A stretch of 64,000 nucleotides of DNA from Cytobacillus oceanisediminis 2691 (GCF_007678455.1 NZ_VEEP01000001.1:620001-684000), one strand, 5' to 3'. Shown: positions 26,755 through 37,014, counted from the first letter of the stretch. Made by a program: numbers and translations. The notes: a model not told the origin generated them from the sequence alone.

Positions 26755-28143
26755 ATGGATTTGGCGACGGATTATTTAGTGAGGATATCCAAAGATAGGC
26801 TTTCTGCAGAACTGGAACTCAATATCCAGGATCAGGATTTTGTTATATCTGTTCGAAATCTATTGAGTTACTTGGAGAAAGAGCAAGTCGTGTTCGGTAT
26901 TAAAATGGATGTATTGGCGCAAATTGCCGAAAGTCCTGCTTCTGTTGAATATCCTGTGGCAATAGCGGTTGGAATGGAGAATGTGGATGGTGAAGATTCC
27001 TATCTGCGCAATGAACTAGAACAAACAAGCATTGAGGAACAGAAAGTCTTTCATTTCCGCACGATTATGCATATCCCTTCAGTAACGAAAGGTCAGCTGC
27101 TCGCAAGTGTGGTCCCTCCTGTCAATGGAACACCTGGAAAAGACGTGACCGGAAGAATCATTCCTGCAAAGCCTGGCCGGCCGCTAAAGGTTAAAGCAGG
27201 GAATAATGTTGTGTTCGAAGCTGGACAATTCTATGCCGCATGCGATGGACAAATGAGTGTTACGCAGAAATCCATTTCCGTTAATCCTGTGTATGAGGTA
27301 AGAGGAGATCTTGATCTGAGAACAGGGAATTTGGATTTTGTAGGCAATATCGTCATAAAAGGCAATGTTCCCAGCGGCTATGAACTGAAAGCCGGCGGGG
27401 ATATCATCGTAGATGGACTTGTTGAAGCAGCCAATCTCCAGGCTGGAGGGAATATTGTCATTAAAGGCGGAGTGGCCGGAGCCATGAAGGGCCGGCTGAC
27501 TGCAGGCGGGAACGTGTTCGCCAATTACCTTAACCAGGCAAATGTAAAAGCTGGCCAGGATATCATTGTCAAGACATCCATTCTGCACAGCAAACTGACA
27601 GCTGCTGGAAATGTGGACTGCCAAACTGGAACCATCATCGGAGGCACTATTTCGGCTGGCCGAAATATTTCAGTCAAGGAATTGGGGAATGAGCTCTTTA
27701 CTAAAACAGAATTAGCTGTGGGCTGGGACCCATTGTTGGAGAAAACTGAACAGGACACGATTGCTTCCATCGAAACAGCCAAAATCAATATCCGGAAACT
27801 GACAGAAATAGAAGTGAAGCTTGCTGAAATTGGCAGGCATGCAGGTACCTTAACGAACGAGCAGAAGCAAATGATAGCGAAACAGCGGAATACCAGGCTG
27901 CAAGTTGAAAAATCCCTTGAGGAACTGTTGGCCGATCTGGAGTTTTTACAGCTTGAAAAACAAGATCGATTGAATTCCTGCTTAACCGTAAATGATAAGG
28001 TATTTCCAAATACGAAAGTTTTTTTCGGGAAGTACGCTTTCCTGACAAACCAGATATATAAAAAGGTGAATTTCCATCTCGAAAATAGTGAGATTTCGAT
28101 TAATCCGATTGTAAAACTCGAACCATCACTAGTTAGGAAGTGA
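26755..28143 (+). CDS. FapA-family DUF342 protein
   Basis: A 462-aa protein of the DUF342/FapA family. The N-terminal third is a mixed domain; the centre has a right-handed beta-helix-like region with repeated Gly turns (AGGDIIVDGLVEAANLQAGG, AGGNVFANYLNQANVKAGQD, AAGNVDCQTGTIIGGTISAG). The C-terminus is a coiled coil of about 100 residues followed by a short beta part. FapA proteins are tied to flagellar assembly or polarity in some bacteria, but the function here is not proven. ATG 26755 or TTG 26761 may be the start; both have usable ribosome-binding sites. It is absent from this position in B. subtilis, as I recall. Confidence 0.85.
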   Translation: MDLATDYLVRISKDRLSAELELNIQDQDFVISVRNLLSYLEKEQVVFGIKMDVLAQIAESPASVEYPVAIAVGMENVDGEDSYLRNELEQTSIEEQKVFHFRTIMHIPSVTKGQLLASVVPPVNGTPGKDVTGRIIPAKPGRPLKVKAGNNVVFEAGQFYAACDGQMSVTQKSISVNPVYEVRGDLDLRTGNLDFVGNIVIKGNVPSGYELKAGGDIIVDGLVEAANLQAGGNIVIKGGVAGAMKGRLTAGGNVFANYLNQANVKAGQDIIVKTSILHSKLTAAGNVDCQTGTIIGGTISAGRNISVKELGNELFTKTELAVGWDPLLEKTEQDTIASIETAKINIRKLTEIEVKLAEIGRHAGTLTNEQKQMIAKQRNTRLQVEKSLEELLADLEFLQLEKQDRLNSCLTVNDKVFPNTKVFFGKYAFLTNQIYKKVNFHLENSEISINPIVKLEPSLVRK

Positions 28144-28147
28144 CATG

Positions 28148-28459
28148 ATGAGCCTCAAAGCAATCGAAATGCAGATTGCTCTTCCGAGGACACATGATGC
28201 CGGCAAAATTCAAGAGCAACTTCAACAGCGGGGACAGCATCTTCAGGAACATGCGGCACAAAGTGTGACGAAGGAAGATGAATTAAAACGCAAAACGGTG
28301 ATTAAAAACAACCAGAAGCAGGAAGCCCGCCTGAATCAGGATGGCGGCCAACCAGGCCACCATCAGCAAAAAGGCAGGGACGATAAAAAAAGCAAGGATG
28401 ATCAAGATGTACAGCCACACCACCCTTATAAAGGGAAGGTGATTGATTACAGCGGATAG
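28148..28459 (+). CDS. Small Gln/His/Lys-rich protein of the flagellar operon tail
   Basis: I do not recognise this 103-aa protein as a named family. It starts with a possible beta strand and helix (MSLKAIEMQIALPRTHDAG), then becomes very hydrophilic (rich in Gln, His, Lys, Asp) with no membrane segment, and ends in the compact motif HPYKGKVIDYSG. It has a good ribosome-binding site (TAGGAAGTGA) and lies 4 bp after the FapA gene and 9 bp before the SwrB-like gene, so it is very likely a real member of the operon. Start is ATG 28145 or 28148. Confidence 0.75.
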   Translation: MSLKAIEMQIALPRTHDAGKIQEQLQQRGQHLQEHAAQSVTKEDELKRKTVIKNNQKQEARLNQDGGQPGHHQQKGRDDKKSKDDQDVQPHHPYKGKVIDYSG

Positions 28460-28468
28460 AGGGATATA

Positions 28469-29053
28469 ATGACCACTTTTCTACTACTCTTAAGCCTCAT
28501 ACTGAACGCGGCAGCAATCTTCGCCATTATCCTATTATATTTACGGCAGAATCGGCTTGTTGAAGCAGAAAAAAAACAGGGAAAAATCATCAGCGAAATG
28601 GAAGAGATTTTTTCGTCCTATCTATTTGAATTGAAAGAAGAGAATGATAAGTTTCTTGAGTTGATGTCAAACAGCAATATTAAATTAAATACGGACAAAG
28701 CGGAAAAGCCTGCTGATGTAACAGATATGGGATCACAGAAGGACCCCGAAGCCAGAGACCACGAAATCCAACAACACCGTCCCGGTAAAGGTATATCTTA
28801 TCACGCTGCAAGACAGGCATATCATAAAGCCAGTGAAACAACCACAATTACCCCTGGAGATACGGATGAGACAGAAATCGATAGCGGCCAAACTGCGGAT
28901 CCAGGGCCAGAAACAAAAGAACTCAGCTTGTTTGATCAGGTTACAGCCATGAGACATCAGGGGCTGACGATCGAAGAAATAGCCAGGGATCTTGATAAAG
29001 GGAAAACAGAGATTGAACTTTTGCTTAAATTTCGGCAAAATACGAAAGATTAA
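28469..29053 (+). CDS. swrB: SwrB-like membrane protein
   Basis: A 194-aa protein with an N-terminal membrane segment (FLLLLSLILNAAAIFAIILL), a coiled-coil stretch (about residues 28-70), a disordered middle, and a C-terminal helix-turn-helix-like segment (FDQVTAMRHQGLTIEEIARD, then LDKGKTEIELLLKF). This layout and the last position of the fla/che operon match B. subtilis SwrB (YlxL), which promotes flagellar type III export activation and swarming. Sequence similarity is modest, so the symbol is assigned mainly by architecture and place. Confidence 0.75.
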   Translation: MTTFLLLLSLILNAAAIFAIILLYLRQNRLVEAEKKQGKIISEMEEIFSSYLFELKEENDKFLELMSNSNIKLNTDKAEKPADVTDMGSQKDPEARDHEIQQHRPGKGISYHAARQAYHKASETTTITPGDTDETEIDSGQTADPGPETKELSLFDQVTAMRHQGLTIEEIARDLDKGKTEIELLLKFRQNTKD

Positions 29054-29054
29054 C

Positions 29055-29083
29055 TTGATTGTCAGTTTTATTTATGCTATATT
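29055..29083 (+). promoter_or_regulatory. Sigma-A promoter for rpsB
   Basis: TTGATT (-35, 29055-29060), a 17-bp spacer and TATATT (-10, 29078-29083), with TGC just before the -10 (extended -10). It lies immediately after the swrB stop codon and separates rpsB transcription from the flagellar operon. No clear terminator lies between swrB and this promoter. Confidence 0.65.
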
Positions 29084-29118
29084 ATCTCATGGTGTTAATA
29101 CACACGTTCAATGATTTG

Positions 29119-29148
29119 GCCAGATGGTGCTGCCAGGCAGTTCCTGGC
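29119..29148 (+). promoter_or_regulatory. rpsB leader hairpin(s)
   Basis: In the roughly 105-nt rpsB leader, GCCAGG (29132-29137) pairs with CCTGGC (29143-29148) around a 5-nt loop. An upstream GCCAG at 29119-29123 could pair with the same CTGGC, giving two mutually exclusive structures. Autoregulation by ribosomal protein S2 is known in other bacteria; its use here is inference. Confidence 0.4.
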
Positions 29149-29157
29149 TGAAGGTGA

Positions 29158-29907
<750 letters not shown>

Positions 29908-29915
29908 TTTAAAAT

Positions 29916-29953
29916 AAGGTGATATAGGGAAGCGCCCTTTATCACCTTTTTTT
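29916..29953 (+). terminator. Terminator or attenuator between rpsB and tsf
   Basis: AAGGTGATA (29916-29924) pairs with TATCACCTT (29940-29948); an inner AGGG/CCCT stem extends it. Five further Ts follow. It should stop part of the transcription after rpsB. Only a weak promoter candidate (TTGGCA ... TATAGT, 19-bp spacer, 29992-30022) precedes tsf, so read-through probably supplies tsf. Confidence 0.75.
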
Positions 29954-30055
29954 AAGACTTTATTCCATATAAGCCTCGTTAGGGTTTATATTGGCAAAAT
30001 CAAGTTAAAATAAAGTATAGTTACATATAACCGAGATTTTAGGAGGAATTTCATT

Positions 30056-30940
30056 ATGGCAATTACTGCACAAATGGTAAAAGAATTGCGCGAAAAAACT
30101 GGCGCAGGTATGATGGACTGCAAAAAGGCACTTCAGGAAACAAATGGTGATATGGACCAGGCTATCGATTTCCTTCGTGAAAAAGGTATCGCTAAAGCTG
30201 CAAAAAAAGCTGACCGTATCGCTGCGGAAGGTACAACTTACATCCTTACAGAAGGAAATGAAGCAGTCATCCTAGAAGTAAACTCTGAAACAGACTTCGT
30301 AGCAAAGAACGAAGGCTTCCAGGTTCTTGTTAAGGAAATCGCTGAGCACCTTCTTAAGAATAAGCCAGCATCTGTAGAAGAAGCTAATGCTCAAACTATG
30401 GAAAATGGCGATTCAGTAGAAACTACTATCAACAATGCAATTGCTAAAATTGGTGAGAAACTGTCACTTCGCCGCTTTAAAGTTGTAACTAAAACTGATA
30501 ACGATGCATTCGGTGCTTACCTTCACATGGGCGGACGCATTGGCGTACTTTCAGTTCTTGAAGGAACTACTGACGAAGCAGCTGCTAAAGACGTTTCTAT
30601 GCACATCGCTGCATTGAACCCTAAATATGTATCACGTGACGAAGTATCTCAAGAAGAAGTTGAGCATGAGCGTCAAATCCTTACTCAACAAGCTCTTAAC
30701 GAAGGCAAGCCGGAAAACATCGTTGCTAAAATGGTTGAAGGCCGCCTAAGCAAATATTTCGAAGATGTGTGTGTTCTTGACCAGGCATTCGTTAAAAACC
30801 CTGACCAAAAAGTACGCCAGTTTGTTGAATCAAAAGGCGGAACACTTCGTGAGTTCACTCGTTATGAAGTAGGCGAAGGCATCGAAAAGCGTGAAGATAA
30901 CTTTGCTGAAGAAGTAATGAATCAGGTAAACAAGAAATAA
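30056..30940 (+). CDS. tsf: Elongation factor Ts
   Basis: Nucleotide exchange factor for EF-Tu. 294 aa. The N-terminal UBA-like domain contains [20 protein letters not shown] and the signature [16 protein letters not shown] follows; two dimerisation/core domains come after. Codon bias is strong, as in rpsB. ATG 30056 follows TTTTAGGAGGAATTTCATT. A strong terminator lies just after it. Confidence 0.99.
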   Translation: MAITAQMVKELREKTGAGMMDCKKALQETNGDMDQAIDFLREKGIAKAAKKADRIAAEGTTYILTEGNEAVILEVNSETDFVAKNEGFQVLVKEIAEHLLKNKPASVEEANAQTMENGDSVETTINNAIAKIGEKLSLRRFKVVTKTDNDAFGAYLHMGGRIGVLSVLEGTTDEAAAKDVSMHIAALNPKYVSRDEVSQEEVEHERQILTQQALNEGKPENIVAKMVEGRLSKYFEDVCVLDQAFVKNPDQKVRQFVESKGGTLREFTRYEVGEGIEKREDNFAEEVMNQVNKK

Positions 30941-30963
30941 TCTTTCACTAGCCTATGTAATTG

Positions 30964-30992
30964 CAGGGAACACTCCAGTGTTCCCTGTTTTT
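30964..30992 (+). terminator. Intrinsic terminator after tsf
   Basis: Perfect 11-bp inverted repeat CAGGGAACACT (30964-30974) and AGTGTTCCCTG (30977-30987) with TTTTT after it. Bidirectional symmetry is weak because no A-run precedes it beyond ATTG. Confidence 0.88.
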
Positions 30993-31004
30993 GGACATAG
31001 CTTT

Positions 31005-31051
31005 AATTAGGCTTTTTCCGTGAGCATGCCTGCTTTCGGAAAGCCTTAAAT
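31005..31051 (+). promoter_or_regulatory. Imperfect inverted repeat upstream of pyrH
   Basis: AATTAGGCTTTTTCCG (31005-31020) and CGGAAAGCCTTAAATT (31037-31052) form an imperfect stem with small bulges around a 16-nt loop containing GCATGC. It lies about 20 bp before the pyrH start and just ahead of the GGAGGT ribosome-binding site. No T-run follows. A leader-control or processing role is possible but unproven. Confidence 0.4.
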
Positions 31052-31069
31052 TACATATGGAGGTACCCT

Positions 31070-31795
31070 ATGACCAGCCCTAAATACAAAAGAGTTGTTT
31101 TAAAGTTAAGTGGAGAAGCATTAGCCGGAGAACAAGGATTTGGCATCAATCCGTCGGTAATCAAAAATGTTGCAGACCAGGTAAAGGAGATTGCTGAACT
31201 GGATGTGGAAGTCGCTGTAGTAGTAGGCGGAGGAAATATCTGGAGAGGCAAGATCGGCGAAGAAATGGGAATGGACAGAGCGACGGCAGACTATATGGGC
31301 ATGCTTGCTACCGTCATGAATTCCCTGTCATTGCAGGACAGTCTGGAACAAGCGGGAATCGAGACAAGGGTTCAAACTTCCATCGAAATGCGTCAGGTTG
31401 CAGAACCGTATATCAGAAGAAGGGCAATCAGACATCTCGAGAAGAAACGCGTTGTTATATTTGCTGCCGGAACAGGGAATCCGTACTTCTCGACGGATAC
31501 TACTGCTGCACTCCGGGCTGCAGAAATCGAAGCAGATGTAATCCTTATGGCGAAAAATAACGTCGATGGTGTATACTCTGCTGATCCGCGCGTTGATAAG
31601 AATGCGACTAAATACGAAGAACTTTCTTATTTGGATGTGTTGAAGGAAGGTCTTGCTGTCATGGATTCAACTGCGTCATCCCTATGTATGGACAATGATA
31701 TCCCGTTAATTGTATTCTCAATTATGGAAAAGGGGAATATTAAACGCGCAGTAATGGGTGAAACAATCGGAACAATCGTGAGGGGGAAAAACTAA
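31070..31795 (+). CDS. pyrH: UMP kinase
   Basis: Hexameric bacterial UMP kinase making UDP for nucleic acids and cell wall precursors. 241 aa of the amino-acid-kinase fold: [20 protein letters not shown] at the N-terminus, [31 protein letters not shown] and [23 protein letters not shown] 31070 follows ATGGAGGTACCC. Its stop overlaps the frr start by one base (TAATG). Confidence 0.98.
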   Translation: MTSPKYKRVVLKLSGEALAGEQGFGINPSVIKNVADQVKEIAELDVEVAVVVGGGNIWRGKIGEEMGMDRATADYMGMLATVMNSLSLQDSLEQAGIETRVQTSIEMRQVAEPYIRRRAIRHLEKKRVVIFAAGTGNPYFSTDTTAALRAAEIEADVILMAKNNVDGVYSADPRVDKNATKYEELSYLDVLKEGLAVMDSTASSLCMDNDIPLIVFSIMEKGNIKRAVMGETIGTIVRGKN

Positions 31796-32352
31796 TGCCA
31801 AAAGAAGCTATTGCTAATGTAAAAGAAAGAATGTCAAAAGCGATCCAAGCTTTTACACGCGAACTTGCCAGCATCCGTGCAGGGAGGGCAAATGCCTCTC
31901 TTTTAGACAGGATTCAGGTGGATTATTATGGTGCACCAACTCCGGTCAATCAGCTTGCGGGAATCTCTGTGCCGGAAGCACGTCTTCTGGTCATCCAGCC
32001 GTATGATAAGTCAATCCTTGGCGAAATTGAAAAGGCAATCCTAAAGTCTGATTTGGGGCTAAACCCAGCTAATGATGGATCCATCATCAGAATCGCGATT
32101 CCTCAGCTAACAGAAGAACGACGGAAAGAACTTGCGAAGCTCGTGAAAAAGGAAGCTGAAGAAGCAAAAATCGCTGTCCGCAACATCCGCCGTGATGGAA
32201 ATGAAGATTTGAAGAAACTAGAGAAAAACGGAGAAATCACTGAAGATGACCTTCGTGGATACTCTGACGATATTCAAAAGCTTACTGATGAGCATATTGC
32301 CAAGATCGATCAGATTGCGAGAGACAAAGAAAAAGAAATCATGGAAGTTTAA
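31795..32352 (+). CDS. frr: Ribosome recycling factor
   Basis: Splits post-termination ribosomes together with EF-G. 185 aa, exact family length. Key segments are [40 protein letters not shown], and [12 protein letters not shown]-type sequence seen here as [17 protein letters not shown]. It is translationally coupled to pyrH and followed by a terminator. Confidence 0.98.
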   Translation: MPKEAIANVKERMSKAIQAFTRELASIRAGRANASLLDRIQVDYYGAPTPVNQLAGISVPEARLLVIQPYDKSILGEIEKAILKSDLGLNPANDGSIIRIAIPQLTEERRKELAKLVKKEAEEAKIAVRNIRRDGNEDLKKLEKNGEITEDDLRGYSDDIQKLTDEHIAKIDQIARDKEKEIMEV

Positions 32353-32371
32353 TTCCAGGTAATGATCATCG

Positions 32372-32400
32372 AAAACCCTCTGTTTTCCAGGGGGTTTTTT
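32372..32400 (+). terminator. Intrinsic terminator after frr
   Basis: AAAACCCTCTG (32372-32382) pairs with CAGGGGGTTTT (from 32388), loop TTTTC, with a T-run ending at 32400. It ends the rpsB-tsf-pyrH-frr segment. Confidence 0.85.
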
Positions 32401-32872
32401 CTCTATACATATTAGCGGGAATGAAGAAAAGTGGAATTGGCACCAGCCAACTAAGTCAGGGTTTTGCTAGAGAGACTTTTGGGAAGTGGAATCAGCTTTC
32501 ATTCTGATAAAACTGCAAATTTTCGTAAAGTACATAAAACAATGAGTTTACGTAAACGGCCTGAATGATAGAATATAATAATATCAGCCGTATTATTCTG
32601 TTTTACTTTTGAACAACATAGTCTGTTTATAAGGCTGCTATTGAAATGGAGCAGACAAAAACAAAATAATATCACGCATAGTCCATCCGTTTATAGAGAT
32701 ATCTTTATTCTTTTTTGGTATGATAGTGGCATATGGAAAAGAAAGAGAGAAGAAAAGGATTACTCTATGGCTTTTGGTGAGCAGTCCAGCTTCAGTGCCA
32801 AACCATTTCCGGTAAAAGTCAGCCGGAATGAATGTTTGGTGCTAAAGATAATCTTTTGGGGGAGCTGTCACA
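32401..32872 (+). other. Long non-coding interval between frr and uppS
   Basis: About 470 bp without a credible gene. It holds a perfect 12-bp palindrome GTTTACGTAAAC at 32546-32557, a TATAAT hexamer at 32574-32579 without a convincing -35, an AT-rich hairpin AATAATA/TATTATT at 32577-32597, and an extended -10 element TGGTATGAT at 32716-32724 that could drive uppS. A short open frame at 32641-32883 has no family features and no ribosome-binding site, so I do not call it a gene. Confidence 0.55.
32716..32724 (+). promoter_or_regulatory. Candidate extended -10 promoter for uppS
   Basis: TGG followed by TATGAT, an extended -10 element, about 150 bp ahead of uppS and after the frr terminator. 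No good -35 hexamer is visible at 16-18 bp upstream, so this is weak. Confidence 0.35.
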
Positions 32873-33649
32873 ATGTTAAATAAAATGAATCCGTGGAAGA
32901 AGGAGCCAAGTCCATCCGGTTTCCGAGATCGTATACTTCAGATAAAAGAACATCAAGTACCATCTCATGTAGCCATTATCATGGATGGAAACGGACGCTG
33001 GGCCAAAAAACGCGCATTGCCCCGTGTAGCTGGCCACCACGAAGGGATGAAGGTTGTCCGCAAAATAACCAAACTGGCCAATGAGATTGGAGTCAAAACA
33101 CTGACTGTATATGCTTTCTCTACAGAGAACTGGAAAAGGCCGAAAATGGAAGTTGATTTCCTTATGAAGCTGCCCGAAGAGTTCCTGGGTACCTTCCTTC
33201 CTGAATTGATTGAAGAAAATGTCCGTGTCGAAATGATTGGATATATGGATAAGCTTCCGGAGCATACAAGAAAAGCGGTCGGGAAAGCGATGGAGGATAC
33301 AAAGGATAATACGGGCCTTGTTCTGAACTTTGCCCTTAATTACGGTAGCAGGGCAGAAATTTTAGATGGTGTGAAAAAAGTCATTGAAGATATAAAAAAT
33401 GGCAAGATTTCAGAGGATGATTTAACCGAAGAAGCTTTTTCTTCATACTTGATGACAAAGGACATGAATGATCCCGATTTACTGATTAGGACAAGCGGAG
33501 AAATTCGTTTGAGCAATTTCATGCTTTGGCAGCTTGCCTATACAGAGTTCTGGTTCACAGACGTACTTTGGCCCGACTTTAACGAAGAACATTTAATTGA
33601 TGCAATAGAAGCATTCCAGGGCCGTCAGCGGCGTTTTGGAGGAGTATAA
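32873..33649 (+). CDS. uppS: Undecaprenyl diphosphate synthase (isoprenyl transferase)
   Basis: Adds isopentenyl units to farnesyl diphosphate to build the C55 lipid carrier for cell wall synthesis. 258 aa. The catalytic Asp is D38 in IIMDGNGRWAKKR, followed by AGHHEGMKVVRKI and the C-terminal signature DPDLLIRTSGEIRLSNFML and YTEFWFTDVLWPDF. ATG 32873 follows GGGGGAG. cdsA follows, as in B. subtilis. Confidence 0.98.
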   Translation: MLNKMNPWKKEPSPSGFRDRILQIKEHQVPSHVAIIMDGNGRWAKKRALPRVAGHHEGMKVVRKITKLANEIGVKTLTVYAFSTENWKRPKMEVDFLMKLPEEFLGTFLPELIEENVRVEMIGYMDKLPEHTRKAVGKAMEDTKDNTGLVLNFALNYGSRAEILDGVKKVIEDIKNGKISEDDLTEEAFSSYLMTKDMNDPDLLIRTSGEIRLSNFMLWQLAYTEFWFTDVLWPDFNEEHLIDAIEAFQGRQRRFGGV

Positions 33650-33668
33650 AAAAGGTGTGAATAAGTAA

Positions 33669-34457
33669 ATGAAGCAAAGAATCATTACAGCAGTCATAGC
33701 AGCAGCTATTTTCCTTCCAATCGTGATTTTCGGGGGCTGGCCATTCATCGCAATGGTATATTTAATAGCTTCCGTAGCCTTATATGAAGCGCTGAAAATG
33801 AAGCAGTTAAATCTTTTCTCAGTTCCGGGGATTCTATCCCTGGTCCTATTATGGATTTTCCTGATTCCCAGTCAGTACAGCGGCTTTCTAAATGAGATTG
33901 ATTATACAAAATTGGAGCTTTTCTTCCTTGGAGTACTTTTGTTTTTGACTTATACTGTCATCACTAAAAATCGCTTCACTTTTGAAGATGTTGCCTTTTC
34001 GATTATGTCGACTCTTTATGTCGGACTTGGTTTTTATTTCTTCATTGAAACCCGTGAAGCAAGCCTGATTTATGTATTTTATTCGCTGTTCATCATTTGG
34101 GCGACCGATTCAGGAGCGTATTTTATCGGAAGGGCAATTGGCAAACATAAGCTTTGGCCAGAAATCAGCCCGAACAAGACGACAGAGGGCTTTTTTGGCG
34201 GTGTAGGATCCGCGCTTGTCGTTGCTCTGCTGTTCAGCATATTCGGTGATATGGATGTACCGGCCATCATCCTTTTGGCTGCGACTGCCTTCTTATCAGT
34301 TTTTGGACAAATAGGCGATCTTGTCGAGTCAGCACTGAAACGCCATTATAATGTAAAGGACTCAGGCAACATCCTTCCTGGACATGGCGGCATGCTAGAC
34401 AGGTTTGACAGTCTGCTGTTCGTCTGGCCATTAATCCACTTAATCCATCTGTTGTGA
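33669..34457 (+). CDS. cdsA: Phosphatidate cytidylyltransferase (CDP-diglyceride synthase)
   Basis: Membrane enzyme making CDP-diacylglycerol from CTP and phosphatidic acid. 262 aa with about eight hydrophobic helices. The family signature is at the C-terminus: [20 protein letters not shown] then [19 protein letters not shown], with the Asp residues that bind metal. It lies between uppS and dxr, a lipid/isoprenoid cluster. Confidence 0.97.
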   Translation: MKQRIITAVIAAAIFLPIVIFGGWPFIAMVYLIASVALYEALKMKQLNLFSVPGILSLVLLWIFLIPSQYSGFLNEIDYTKLELFFLGVLLFLTYTVITKNRFTFEDVAFSIMSTLYVGLGFYFFIETREASLIYVFYSLFIIWATDSGAYFIGRAIGKHKLWPEISPNKTTEGFFGGVGSALVVALLFSIFGDMDVPAIILLAATAFLSVFGQIGDLVESALKRHYNVKDSGNILPGHGGMLDRFDSLLFVWPLIHLIHLL

Positions 34458-34534
34458 TTGATTTTCAATTCAAAAGCATGATCGTTCAGGATGTGGACCT
34501 TAACCCCGTTGAAGATATTAGGAGTGAAAGTATT

Positions 34535-35677
34535 GTGAAAAGAATCAGCTTGTTGGGTGCGACAGGATCGATTGGGATCCAGACACTTGAAGTCCTCAGG
34601 GAGCACCCTGAGGAATTCAAACTTGTTTCAATGTCTGCTGGCCGGAACATAGAGCTTTGCAGGAAAATCATCAATGAATTTCAGCCGGAACTGGTTTCGG
34701 TACAGGAGAAAGATGATGCTGACCGGTTAAAGCCAGAATTTCCATCGGTCAAAATAGTGCATGGGCTGGATGGTCTTGAAGAAACAGCGGTCTTTAACAA
34801 GGCTGATGTACTTGTTAACGCTGTTCTTGGCAGTGTAGGGTTAAAGCCGACACTCGAAGCAATTCGTTCAGGCAAAACCATCGCGATTGCGAATAAAGAA
34901 ACACTTGTCACCGCCGGCCATATCGTCATGGAAGAAGCAAAACGCCATAAAGTGGCCATCCTTCCGGTCGACAGTGAACATTCCGCCATCTTTCAGGCTT
35001 TACAGGGAGAAAAAGAAAAGAATATTGAACGTCTAATTCTTACGGCCTCAGGAGGAAGCTTCAGGGACCGGACAAGGGAAGAACTGCATGGTGTGACAAA
35101 ATCAGATGCTTTGAACCACCCAAACTGGTCGATGGGAGCAAAAATAACGATTGATTCCGCGACAATGATGAACAAAGGTCTAGAGGTCATCGAAGCACAC
35201 TGGCTATTTTCTCTTCCTTATGACGATATTTCGGTTTTGCTCCACCGGGAGAGCATCATTCATTCGATGGTTGAATTCCATGATACCAGTATCATCGCCC
35301 AGCTTGGGACGCCAGATATGAAAGTGCCGATTCAGTATGCTCTTACATACCCAGACAGGCTGCCGCTTGTGTCAGGGAAGAGGCTGAACCTGGCCGAAAT
35401 CGGAAGGCTTCATTTCAAGGATATGGATTTTGAACGATTCCGCTGTCTGAAATTTGCTTATGATGCCGGGCGGGCAGGAGGTACGATGCCTGCAGTGATG
35501 AATGCGGCAAATGAAGCCGCGGTTGCCGCCTTTTTAGAGGACAAAATCACTTTCCTCCAAATTGAAGACTTAATAGAGAAAGCAATGGAACACCATGGCA
35601 TCATTGAAACTCCGGACCTCGAAACAATCCAAGAGGTTGACAGAGAGACAAGAAACTTTGTAAATTCGCTAGTATAA
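34535..35677 (+). CDS. dxr: 1-deoxy-D-xylulose 5-phosphate reductoisomerase
   Basis: Second step of the MEP isoprenoid pathway, NADPH-dependent. I choose GTG 34535 ([20 protein letters not shown]), with TTAGGAG about 10 bp upstream; the frame is open earlier but that part is not family-like. The NADPH motif GATGSIG is at residues 8-14; metal and substrate residues are in [16 protein letters not shown] and the loop [20 protein letters not shown]. 380 aa, the usual size. Its product feeds the substrate of the neighbouring UppS. Confidence 0.97.
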   Translation: MKRISLLGATGSIGIQTLEVLREHPEEFKLVSMSAGRNIELCRKIINEFQPELVSVQEKDDADRLKPEFPSVKIVHGLDGLEETAVFNKADVLVNAVLGSVGLKPTLEAIRSGKTIAIANKETLVTAGHIVMEEAKRHKVAILPVDSEHSAIFQALQGEKEKNIERLILTASGGSFRDRTREELHGVTKSDALNHPNWSMGAKITIDSATMMNKGLEVIEAHWLFSLPYDDISVLLHRESIIHSMVEFHDTSIIAQLGTPDMKVPIQYALTYPDRLPLVSGKRLNLAEIGRLHFKDMDFERFRCLKFAYDAGRAGGTMPAVMNAANEAAVAAFLEDKITFLQIEDLIEKAMEHHGIIETPDLETIQEVDRETRNFVNSLV

Positions 35678-35729
35678 AGGTGAGTCTAACAAAGTGGATT
35701 CTTATCCTTAAAAAAGGTGGTTAGATAAT

Positions 35730-36992
35730 TTGAATACAGTTATAGCCTTCATTGTTATTTTTGGCGCCCTCGTATTCTTCCATGAACTTGGGCATCTGAT
35801 ATTCGCCAAACGGGCTGGCATCCTTTGCCGGGAATTTGCGATTGGATTCGGTCCTAAAGTCTTCTCGCACAAGAAAAATGAAACGGTTTATACGATCCGT
35901 CTCCTCCCCATCGGCGGCTTTGTGAGAATGGCTGGCGAAGACCCTGAAATGATTGAAATCAAGCCAGGGCACAGAGTGGGTTTGCTTTTTAATAAGAATG
36001 ATGAAGTTCAAAAAATCATCCTTACGAACAAGGAAAAGTATCCTGATGCAAGAGTCATCGAAGTTGAAAAAGCGGATATTGAACACGAGCTTTTTATTAA
36101 CGGTTATGAGGAAGGGGAGGACGACAGCCTGCTGAAATCCTTTCCTGTCAGTAAAACAGCGGTACTTGTCGAGAACGGGGTAGAAACACAGATTGCGCCA
36201 TTTGACAGGCAGTTCGCTTCTAAAACACTTGGCCAAAGAACAATGGCAATCTTCGCAGGACCGATGATGAATTTTATCCTGGCAATGGTGATTTTCATTA
36301 TCCTTGCTTTGTTCCAGGGGATTCCATCGAATGAACCGGTACTGGGCAAGCTAACTCCTGATGGCAGTGCCCTTAAGGCGGGTCTTCAGGAAGGGGATGT
36401 AGTCAACAGCATTGAAGGCTCAGAAGTTTCAAGCTGGCAGGATGTTGTGGAAATCATCCGCAAAAACCCTGGAAGTGAGCTTGATTTCTCGATTAACCGG
36501 GAAGGACAGAGCATGGATGTGACGGTTACGCCTGAAGTGAAAGACGTAGAAGGTGAAAAAATCGGTTTGATTGGTGTTTATAGCCCTGTTGAAAAATCAC
36601 CATTAAAATCGATCTCATACGGAGTCAAAGAAACGTATTTCTGGACAACGGAAATTTTCTCCATGCTGGGGAAACTTCTGACTGGCCAATTTTCGATTGA
36701 CGCCTTGTCGGGCCCGGTAGGAATCTATGTGTCCACTGATACTGTGGCCAAGTCAGGGATTTTCTATTTAATGAAATGGGCTGGGATCCTGAGCATTAAC
36801 CTTGGGATCATGAACTTGCTTCCATTCCCAGCTTTGGATGGCGGCAGGCTGACCTTTTTTGCAGTTGAAGCGCTTAGAGGAAAACCAATCGACAAGCAAA
36901 AAGAAGGAATGGTCCACTTCATTGGATTCGCGTTATTGATGCTTCTGATGCTAGTTGTCACATGGAACGATATTCAAAGGTTTTTCCTGTAA
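35730..36992 (+). CDS. rasP: RseP/RasP, site-2 intramembrane metalloprotease
   Basis: Zinc protease that cuts membrane proteins such as anti-sigma factors and leftover signal peptides. TTG start at 35730, 9 bp after AAGGTGG. 420 aa. The active site HELGH is at residues 18-22 in the first membrane helix; a PDZ domain covers about residues 195-275 (LKAGLQEGDVVNSIEGSEVS); the second active-site motif NLLPFPALDGGRL lies near residue 370. About four membrane helices. Genes for its known B. subtilis substrates are not in this window. Confidence 0.96.
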   Translation: MNTVIAFIVIFGALVFFHELGHLIFAKRAGILCREFAIGFGPKVFSHKKNETVYTIRLLPIGGFVRMAGEDPEMIEIKPGHRVGLLFNKNDEVQKIILTNKEKYPDARVIEVEKADIEHELFINGYEEGEDDSLLKSFPVSKTAVLVENGVETQIAPFDRQFASKTLGQRTMAIFAGPMMNFILAMVIFIILALFQGIPSNEPVLGKLTPDGSALKAGLQEGDVVNSIEGSEVSSWQDVVEIIRKNPGSELDFSINREGQSMDVTVTPEVKDVEGEKIGLIGVYSPVEKSPLKSISYGVKETYFWTTEIFSMLGKLLTGQFSIDALSGPVGIYVSTDTVAKSGIFYLMKWAGILSINLGIMNLLPFPALDGGRLTFFAVEALRGKPIDKQKEGMVHFIGFALLMLLMLVVTWNDIQRFFL

Positions 36993-37014
36993 AAAACAGA
37001 AGGATAGAAATGGA

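Noticed and set aside
32641-32883. 80-codon plus-strand open frame before uppS
   Set aside because: TTG start without a ribosome-binding site, low-quality amino-acid composition, overlaps the uppS start and its ribosome-binding site.
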